From NCBI GenBank assembly GCA_029721435.1, contig CM056573.1:95430947-95494946 (forward strand): a stretch of 64,000 nt of DNA, in the 5' to 3' direction. A program made the position numbers and the translations under genes. The number at the start of each line of letters is the position of its first letter. Position 1 is the stretch's first letter. Source of the stretch: Gymnothorax reevesii. Taxonomy: Eukaryota > Chordata > Actinopteri > Anguilliformes > Muraenidae. Shown one piece after another: positions 56,909 through 64,000 of this stretch. Under the pieces are notes generated by a model. That model saw only the letters and a program-made list of their open reading frames with translations, was not told the origin of the DNA and made no database searches.

Positions 56909-58693
56909 TCAAACACGGGATAAGCAATCAGCAATTACATTGTCAGTACCCTTTAAATGCTTAATTTCCAAGTCAGGCTCCTGTAAAATCAAACTCCAAT
57001 TCAACAATCTCCGATTCTTGTTTTTCATCTTACTCAAATACATTAACGGATTATGGTCAGTGTTCGCAATCATTGGCTTTTGCCTTGTACAAACATAAAC
57101 CTCAAAGTGTTGTAAGGATAGAACCAGAGCCAACAGCTCCTTCTCTATTGTGGAATAGTTCTTTTGGTGGTGATTCAACTTCCTGGAGAAGTATGCCACA
57201 GGATATTCAATGTCATCAGAGTCACTTCTCTGTTGGAGCACAGATCCACAAGCTTGGTCGCTAGCATCGACCGCGATGGAGAACGGTTCATTGAAGTCAG
57301 GAGATTTGAGCACGGGGAAGTGACACAGCAGAGACTTCAAGCGATCGAAGGCTCTTTGGCATGCTTCATCCCAAGTGAACTTTACGCCTTTCTTCAGTGG
57401 GTTGGTGGGACTGAGAGCAATCTCAGCAAAGTTCTTGCAGAGCTTGCGGTAGTACCTGATCATTCCAAGGAAGTGGCGAAAAGCCTCTTTGTTGTCAGGA
57501 ACTGGAAAGTCCATGATGGCTTGGACTTTAGCATTTATGGGTGCCACCTTACCCTGGCCTATGACATAGCCAAGATATGTGACAGTAACACAGCCAAAGT
57601 CACTCATGTTCAGGTTTACAGTCAGGTTAGCCTGGGTCAGGCACTGGAACAACGTCTCTACATCTTTCAGATGTTCTTCCCAGTAGTCACGCCATATGAT
57701 CAGGTCGTCGATGTACGCCCCCGTGTGTGGCAATCCGGCGCTTGTAGACTGTATCATCCTTTGGAACGTGGCTGGGGTATTTTTCATTCCAAAGGATAGG
57801 ACTTCATACTCGTAAAACCCAGATGGTGTGGTAAAAGCAGAGATGCTCTTGGCCCTCTCAGTTAATGGCACACACTAATAACCCTTCAATAAATCAATCT
57901 TGGTCAGAAACTTAGCTTGGCCTACTCTATCGATACAATCATCAATCATAGGTATTGGAAACACATCAGTTCTAGTTACAGTATTGACTTTGCAATAATC
58001 TGTACAGAATCTAGTACTTCCATCAGGTTTTGGAACTAACACACAGGATGAACTCCAATCTGAGTTGGAGGGTCTGATAATGTCATGTTCTAACATGTAC
58101 CCAACCTTTTTCTCAGCAATCTTTCTCTTTTCAGGTTTCATCCGGTATGGATGCTGTTTTATTGGTTTGGCATCACCAACATCTACATCATGAGAGGCTA
58201 TAGAAACTCTTTTTGGAACATCAGGGAACAGATCCTCATATTTCTTGATCAACCTCTCAAACTGATCTCTCTGTGAGGGTTCTAAGTGCTGGAGTTTTAC
58301 ATCAAGATTTTGCAACACTTCAGAATTTGACAATTTACATGAAAGAACTTCAGCTTTAATTCTAGGTTCATCATCGTGAAATTCCCTCTCATCTTCACAA
58401 GTCACAGCCATAGGAGGATCTGAAGTGACAGCTACAACCCTATCATTCCTATCATGATAAGGCTTCAGCATGTTAATGTGAAACAACTGTTTTGGTTTTC
58501 TCCTATCTGGAGTCTTAACAATGTAATTGAGATCATTGAGCTTTGTCAGAATTTCATATGGACCATGAAATCTAGCCTGCAATGGATTGGACTGCAAGGG
58601 AAACAACACAAGGACCTTGTCTCCTGGTTTAAACTCACGGCTTCTAGCCTTATGATCATACCAAGTTTTCATTCTTCCCTGACTTGATTTCAA
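56909..58693 (-). pseudogene. Copy C RT-RNase H and integrase C-terminus
   Basis: Two frames, 57875-58693 and 56909-57871, are separated by a single stop where the family reads KGYWCVPL (Trp codon changed to stop at 57872-57874). Upstream, ARFHGPYEI (integrase GPY/F) and VLVPKPDGSTRFCTDYCK are present. Downstream, the active site YIDDL is intact and RNase H retains AVDASD and ADCLSRV, though VYTDHNPLL has become ANTDHNPLM. Confidence 0.88.
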
Positions 58694-59616
58694 GTTCTTT
58701 TTGGCTTGGTCACAAGCTGTATGCGATCTGTCCTTGAACTTGCTAACATTGTCGAACAGACTGATATGTGGTTCTTCCTCTTGCTATTGTTCACTCAACA
58801 ATAGCAAAGGTCCCCTCACTACATGGCCAAGCACTAGCTCAAACGGACTGAATCCAGTGGACTCCTGCACTGCTTCTCTAGCTGCAAATGAACAGCAAAT
58901 AAACACCTTCATCCCAGACTTTCTCATGATCATAACAATAAGTCCTCATCATTGTCTTGAGAGTGGAATGAAACCGCTCTAAGGCACCCTGACTTTCTAG
59001 ATGATAGGCACTAGAAAGAATCTGCTTCGCACCTAGTTCATACACTACCTGCTGAAACAATCTGAAAGTGAAATTGCTACCTTAGTCTGACTGAATTTCC
59101 CTGGGAAGGCCAAACAACCTGAAGAACTTTATCAAAGCCTTCAAGATTGCAGTTGCCTTGATGTTACGTAGAGAAGTGGCTTCAGGGAATCTGGTAGATG
59201 CACCCATGATTGTCAACAAGTACTGATTTCCAGATCTAGTCTAGGGTAATGGACCAACACAATCAACAATGACCTTAGAGAAGGCCTCCCCAAATGTTGG
59301 GATAGGCTGCAATGGAGCTACAGGTGGGTCTAACTGGTGTTTTCCAACTACCTGACAAGTGTGACAGGTTTTGCAAAAGTTGGAAATGTCTTTCTGAAGC
59401 CCAGGCCAGAAGAAGTGTTTCATGATCTTATTAACAGTCTTGTTACCACCAAGATGACCTCCTAAAGGGAAACTATGAGCCATTGTTAAGATCTCATTCC
59501 TGTAGACCTTCGAAACAACAATTTGCCTAACCACTGCGCAATCTGCATTTGCAGGGATATCAGGAGAGCGCCACTTCCGCATCAACACTCCATCCTTGAG
59601 ATAATACCCAACTGGA
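58694..59616 (-). pseudogene. Copy C integrase, broken
   Basis: VGYYLKDGVLMRKWRSPDIP and GGNKTVNKIMKHFFWPG (zinc region) are read at 59241-59616, and GAKQILSSAYHLESQGALER at 58878-59060. Stops and frame changes separate them. It keeps the A that copy B lacks near its integrase start. Confidence 0.85.
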
Positions 59617-60656
59617 ACAAAGAATTTGACTGTGGGCAAAACAACGTCCCAGACGAGAGAAAGGAAGAAAGCATGCTCGCCAGCCTCCAAAAGCCATGAG
59701 TCTGCTGTATGGTTTTTTTTCACACCTCCTTTAAAAAGTAAGCTGTATTTGACTGAACCAAAACAAAGGAGGCCTGAAACCTCCCTTGAACGGATGATTA
59801 TCAACCAGTTTTCAATCATTGTTCTCATTTTCCAATAATATGAATAATCCATCTGCAGTTAAATACACAGCTTCTTTGTAAATACATTGATAAGGTGAGC
59901 AAATCATGAATTAAAAAAAATGTATTCACTTGCTGAAATGGGCAACCTTTTATCAGATAAGATAAACTACTTTGGTTTATCTGCATTAACTTTTGGCATA
60001 TCCGGCAAAGCAGGCTATCAAACCTGTTTAAATGACGGCAAAGAAAAAAAAATTTAAATGCTCATAATTTTGTGTCCAAACTAAGCAGGGTACGTGTCAC
60101 CGTAATTAAGAGAAGTGGCTAAAGAGCTGATTGCTCGCAGAATTAACATATCTTAAATAGAGGAAAATGAAAACAGATGAAGCGGCATGTTTTATGCCCT
60201 CCTTGCTTTCTGTACAGCAGCCGCTACTGCTCAGCACTGAAATGCAAGGTCCACAGTCACTTTAAATACCAAAAAATACCTGTTAAGTCGATCAGACCGG
60301 AGGGATGGATCCCGGAGACAGCAAATATAAAGATATCAAGAGGCCCAAGTGACGTGCCTGGCTGCTTGCTTCACACAATATAGCTGTGACACATTTTCAA
60401 CTCTCCAACCAAAATTGCTAGGTATCTGCATTGTGTGGAGGAAATTGAATGCTTTCTTAAAATAGTCTGACACAATGGTCCTGCAGTCGCCATGGTTACA
60501 AAATCAGTACAGAGGCAACATGAGCTATAGGAGATGATGCCTGACTGGCAGTGCTCCATTCCCTGTCGGTGAAACCACTGGCTTTGGCACTGCATTTTTG
60601 GCAGTCTCTCAGTCTGGAAAGAAAAAGTAAGAAACAGAACAGCTTACATTGCAGTA
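59617..60656. repeat. Dispersed repeat (relative of 296-780), then unassigned DNA
   Basis: AAAGAATTTGACTGTGGGC, then CCCAGACGAGAGAAAGG and CCAGCCTCCAAAAGCCATGA, match 296-400. Further blocks (CAATCATTGTTCTCATTTTCC and AATAATCCA) also match. From about 59900 to 60656 nothing was recognised. Confidence 0.5.
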
Positions 60657-61369
60657 TTGTCACATGGGTTAAAATCTGTTTTATTTCCACAAATTTGTTT
60701 TGTCAGACAGCCTAAAAACGACTGAATATATGATAACTTGTGCAGACAGCACAACAGATAATAAACCATAGTTTACAAGCGCAGGCAGCAATATAAAATC
60801 AGAATTAGGAGGCACAATTGGTCAGGCAGAGTTTGGTGACCGAGTCGGCAGAAAGCAGCACAGGGCTTGGATCTGGAGTAATTCAGGCAAGCAGAGTTCA
60901 GTAACCAGGCAGGCACAATGCAGCACAGAATCAGGTTTGGTAATTGTGGGCAGAGGCTTATGCAGGGGTGGACCACAGAATTCAGGAACAAACTAGAATA
61001 CAGACTTAGCTGGAGAGCAGACAGAAATCTCAGCAGAACTGCAAACACAGCAGGTGTAGATGACACAAAGGAAAAAGGGGCAACCACGCACTGACTGAAG
61101 GAAACAGAGGAAGATATTCACGCAGACTAAATTAAATAAAACAAAACAGGTGGGAAGAAACAGAAAACACAGCAATGATTGGGTGAGACAAGGAAACACG
61201 AGGAAACACAAATGGAACAACAGTATAAAATTAAAGGACAAGGGGGATGAGACGTAAAGGGAAAAGAAAATGATACACATGGGACTGAAAAAAAGGAAAC
61301 CACAACTACAAGAAAACAGGAAAAACAAGACATAGCTCAGAAAACAGATTATTGAATCTTAACTTTACA
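60657..61369 (-). repeat. LTR of a chromodomain gypsy element
   Basis: Minus strand: begins TGTAAAGTTAAG directly after the G7 polypurine run, is pyrimidine-rich, and has AATAAAACAG near 60680 as a polyadenylation signal. The 3' border (ending CATGTGACA at 60657) is a guess because no second LTR or target duplication is visible. Confidence 0.6.
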
Positions 61370-61806
61370 CCCCCCCACAATGTCATTTGGTGGTCTCAGA
61401 AGAACCTCCAGGTGCTGGAAGTGGAAGGTGTTCAAGAGGGTAGCGTCCAAAATCTCCAGAGGCAAATCCCAACATTGCTTCTCTGAGCTATATCCCTCCC
61501 AGTGTACTTGGTACTGAAGTTCTCTGCCCCACTAATGAACCTTCAGCAGGCCGTGCACTGAATAGGACTTACTGTTCATGAGGCAGGGGATTGAGGGTGA
61601 CAGGAGGGTGGGGGCCAGAGTGCTGCAAATTATCGGCTTGATCTGGGACTCATGGAACATGGGATGAATCTTAGAGGGTGTGTGGTACCTAGAGCTACAT
61701 GGCAACAGGATGGATGACTTTTGAGATAGGAATGGGGCAGATAAACTAGGCTGCCAGCCTTCTGGAATCCACTTACAGTAGCAGGTCTTATTACCTCCGC
61801 CCAACG
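61370..61806 (-). pseudogene. Gypsy integrase C-terminus with chromodomain
   Basis: Minus-strand frame with KIHPMFHESQIKPI (the conserved HVSLLRP-type segment), then a stop near 61532, then WGRELQYQVHWEGYSSEKQ and CWDLPLEILDATLLNTFH, a chromodomain of the teleost gypsy (chromovirus) type. It ends at TTGTGGGGGGG, the likely polypurine tract, and an LTR. It belongs to a different lineage from Gmr1, whose pol has no chromodomain. Confidence 0.85.
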
Positions 61807-62009
61807 AAGTTTGAGGAAGTTATGTGATCATTATCATTTGTCTATTGGTTGGGTTGTTGATTTGTTTGTGAGCAGGATTACGCAAAAAGTTCTGGATGGA
61901 TTTTCCTCAAATTTGGCGGAATGATTAAGAATTATTCAAGGAATAGGTGATTGGATTTTGGGAGGTCAAGGTCAAAGGTCAAGGGCATGAAAAAGGTCAA
62001 AAACATATC
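61789..62009 (+). repeat. Dispersed CCTCCGCC repeat
   Basis: TTATTACCTCCGCCCAACG, GATTACGCAAAAAGTTCTGG, AAATTTGGCGGAATG and a GGTCAAGGTCAAAGGTCAAG series. It is cut by the Tc1 start at 62010. Confidence 0.6.
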
Positions 62010-62048
62010 ACAACCCCAATTCCAAAATAGTTGGACAAAGTGTAAATT

Positions 62049-63287
62049 CAATCAGGAAAGACTAGAACAAGGTGGTGATTTGTAAATGATAATAATGTTT
62101 ATTAAATGATACAGAGCAAGATCTTTGGCGGTTAGACCCCGGCAAGAAATAATTATATAACGTTGTTGATGATTGTCGATTATATGCTCTGTATGAGTAA
62201 TAAAATCCCCCCCGAGACCTTAACACTAGTGGTGGTGGTTAGGAACTACTGCTGGAACGATTCCTGAGGGCCGACTTCATCATGTAGCAAGTAGAATTCA
62301 ATTCAATTAATTTGATATAGCGCTTTTCACAGAGACTGTCGTGAAGACGCTCTACATTGAAACATTAAATAAAAGAATGAAGGGGCAGTGCCCAGCCTAA
62401 TCCCCGCTACAGCAATGAGGCAAAAAACTCCCAGTAGGGAGAAAAATCCTCAAACAGTGGTGAGAATAAACTCCCCAGTGGGAAGAAATCTCAGGAGGAA
62501 CCCGGCTATAGTGGGGGAGCCCATCCTCCACGGGCTTGCTAATTAATAATAAAATGAAGTACTAGTGGAATAATTGAACTCGATTGCCATTTTAAAGTCC
62601 ATCTAAATCAGAGGTGGGCAGCGAGGGCCGTATCTGTCCCTGGTTTTCACACCAACGTCTGGTCTTTAATTAGTTGATTGTCTCAATTAGCCAAACCATT
62701 TATGAAATCTGACATTTCATGCGCATTTCTTTAAATTATCATGAAACTACAAAGACTTGTCTTGTCTCCCTTCATAAAACATTTTCCTTTGATCGAATCA
62801 TTGCGAAAATCTATATTTCTGCATGCAATCAATTAACTCAATTAGTCAGGGTAATTGATAGGAATAAAAGCCTGCATACACACCGGCCCTCCAGGACCGT
62901 GATTGCCCACCCCTGATCTAAATAGTGGCATCAATAGCTCCAGAAGTTGCACGTCAAGGATGGAGCTGAGCTGGATCAGGACAGCAGCAGCCAGTGCCCA
63001 TGGAAGGACAGGGCTCGGACGGTTCAGGACTCAGAGGATGGTCCTGGAGAGGAGGAGGGTTGCAGAGCGCATCAAAACTGGTCGACAGCTGAATGACTGC
63101 AGGGATAGAGCAAACTTTTAAGGTTGACGGCAAGCAGGTGATTGGACTTGCGACGTGATGTAAGACTCTGATTAGTTAATAACAGGCCAGTGTAATTAAA
63201 AGGGACAAGCTGAAATCTATGCTGGAGACTTACGACGCATGTGCAGGGAGAAAGTCTTCCTGCTTGAATTTTCGCTAAGCTACATTT
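62049..63287. mobile_element. Insertion in the Tc1 copy, class unknown
   Basis: The borders are set by the Tc1 flanks, but no clean terminal inverted repeat or duplication was found. It contains the GATATAGCGCTTTTCACAG dispersed repeat (about 62297-62560, with AAAACTCCCAGTAGGGAG and GAGGAACCCGGCTATAG) that is common in teleosts, and a hAT MITE. Confidence 0.55.
62609..62915. mobile_element. hAT MITE, 307 bp
   Basis: Perfect 8-bp duplication ATCTAAAT (62601-62608, 62916-62923). Ends CAGAGGTGGGCAGCGAGGGC and GTGATTGCCCACCCCTG form the terminal inverted repeat, typical of hAT (CAGNGGTGGGC). No coding. Confidence 0.92.
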
Positions 63288-64000
63288 GTGAATAAAATCA
63301 AAACGCGATGAATTTCAAACCACACCAGCCAGTATTTTGTTCACAATAAAACAGAGATAACAAAGCAAATGTTGAAACTGAAAAATGTTCAATTTTATCC
63401 ACAAAATGAGCTCATTTCAAATTTGATGGCTGCTGCAGGTCTCAAAAAAGTTGGGACAGCAGCCTGTTTACCATGGTTTAGCATCCCCTCTTCTTTTTAA
63501 CACAGAGTGGAGGCATCTGGGGATTGAGGAGACAAGTTTCTTCAGTTTAGCCATTGGAATTTGATCCCACTCTTGTTTAATACAGGCTTTCAGCTGCTGG
63601 AGAGTTTTGGGTCTCCGAAACTTTTTGTTTAATTATGCGCCAAATGTTCTCAATCGAGGAAAGATCAGGACTGCAGGCAGGTCAGTTCAGCACAAGGACT
63701 CTTCTGCTTTGAAGCCATGCTGTTGTAATAGTTGCAGTATGTGGTTTTGCATTGTCCTGCTGAAATACACGAGGCCTTCCCTGGAATAGATGTCGTCTGG
63801 AGGGGAGTTTATGTTGCTCTGAAACCTTTATTTACCTTTCAGCATTCATTGTGCTTTTTAAAACATGCAAGTGTCCCACACCATATGCACTAATGCATCC
63901 CCATACCATCAGAGACGCTGGCTTTTGAACTGAATGCTGATAACAGGAGGGGTGGTCTTTCTCCTCTTTATCCCGGAGGACACAACGCCCATGATTTCCA

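Larger units (their letters stand above)
56287..59616 (-). mobile_element. Gmr1-type retrotransposon, copy C (5'-truncated)
   Basis: Minus strand. It has the 3' LTR (56287-56770) and pol back to the integrase start, then stops at 59616 where a different repeat begins. Gag, protease, primer site and 5' LTR are missing. It faces copy B tail to tail across 2.4 kb. Confidence 0.9.
62010..64000 (-). mobile_element. Tc1 (IR/DR type), split by a 1.24-kb insertion, runs off window
   Basis: ACAACCCCAATTCCAAAATAG to TGTAAATT (62010-62048) continues at GTGAATAAAATC from 63288. Joined, they match the ends at 16527 and 26203. From 63470 on, the minus strand encodes the C-terminal transposase: DGMGMH-type block near 63900 and AAAGAGGAGAAAGACCACCC near 63960. 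The start of the transposase lies beyond the window. Confidence 0.82.

Noticed and set aside
61089..61333. Cys/Phe-rich minus-strand frames resembling membrane segments
   Set aside because: Translation of the pyrimidine-rich gypsy LTR; no start context or homology.
1..64000. CRISPR arrays, bacterial operons, ribosome binding sites or rRNA genes
   Set aside because: The window is vertebrate repeat DNA; direct repeats present are LTRs, a minisatellite and microsatellites, not spaced CRISPR-type arrays.

Overview
This window looks like repeat-dense intergenic DNA from a ray-finned (teleost-type) fish. The evidence is the repeat inventory: three copies of a Gmr1-type Ty3/gypsy retrotransposon (integrase encoded before reverse transcriptase), several Tc1 families, TTAA-flanked piggyBac-like and T2/Kolobok-like elements, hAT MITEs with 8-bp target duplications, CR1/L2/Rex1-like and L1-like LINE fragments, and a chromodomain gypsy remnant. 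I found no intact host gene. The only undamaged long protein I can defend is a Tc1/mariner transposase at 47291-48298.

Layout. 1-2.4 kb: LINE fragment, a dispersed repeat and a fold-back hAT element. 2.5-5.3 kb: decayed PIN-like gene fragment, LTR fragment, L1 fragment. 5.3-11.4 kb: mostly unassigned AT-rich DNA. 11.5-12.7 kb: solo LTR with a 5-bp target duplication. 13.9-18.2 kb: a three-level nest (Tc1 containing a TTAA MITE containing a small LTR element), then a second Tc1 cut by a TTAA element. 18.2-23.0 kb: Gmr1 copy A (minus strand, deleted, with a hAT insertion). 23.6-28.5 kb: Tc1 remnants and two broken pieces of a multi-exon, probably transposon-related gene family (DUF6729-like by my recollection). 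30.6-32.0 kb: large TTAAAGGG fold-back element. 33.9-38.2 kb: small palindromic elements in unassigned DNA. 39.2-40.6 kb: P-element-like transposon carrying a THAP exon and an 8-bp target duplication. 41.7-44.7 kb: DUF4371/ZMYM1-like fragment and a YqaJ-nuclease pseudogene with a transposon in its intron. 46.4-53.9 kb: Gmr1 copy B (plus strand, both LTRs, 4-bp target duplication), with the intact Tc1 in its leader. 56.3-59.6 kb: Gmr1 copy C (minus strand, 5' half missing). 60.7-61.8 kb: 3' end of a chromodomain gypsy. 61.8-64 kb: CCTCCGCC repeat, then a Tc1 copy split by an insertion that itself contains a hAT MITE.

The parts do not form an operon or pathway. They form a layered insertion record whose order can be read from target-site duplications. 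Family names come from recalled motifs rather than searches. Target duplications, inverted repeats and frame breaks were read directly from the sequence.
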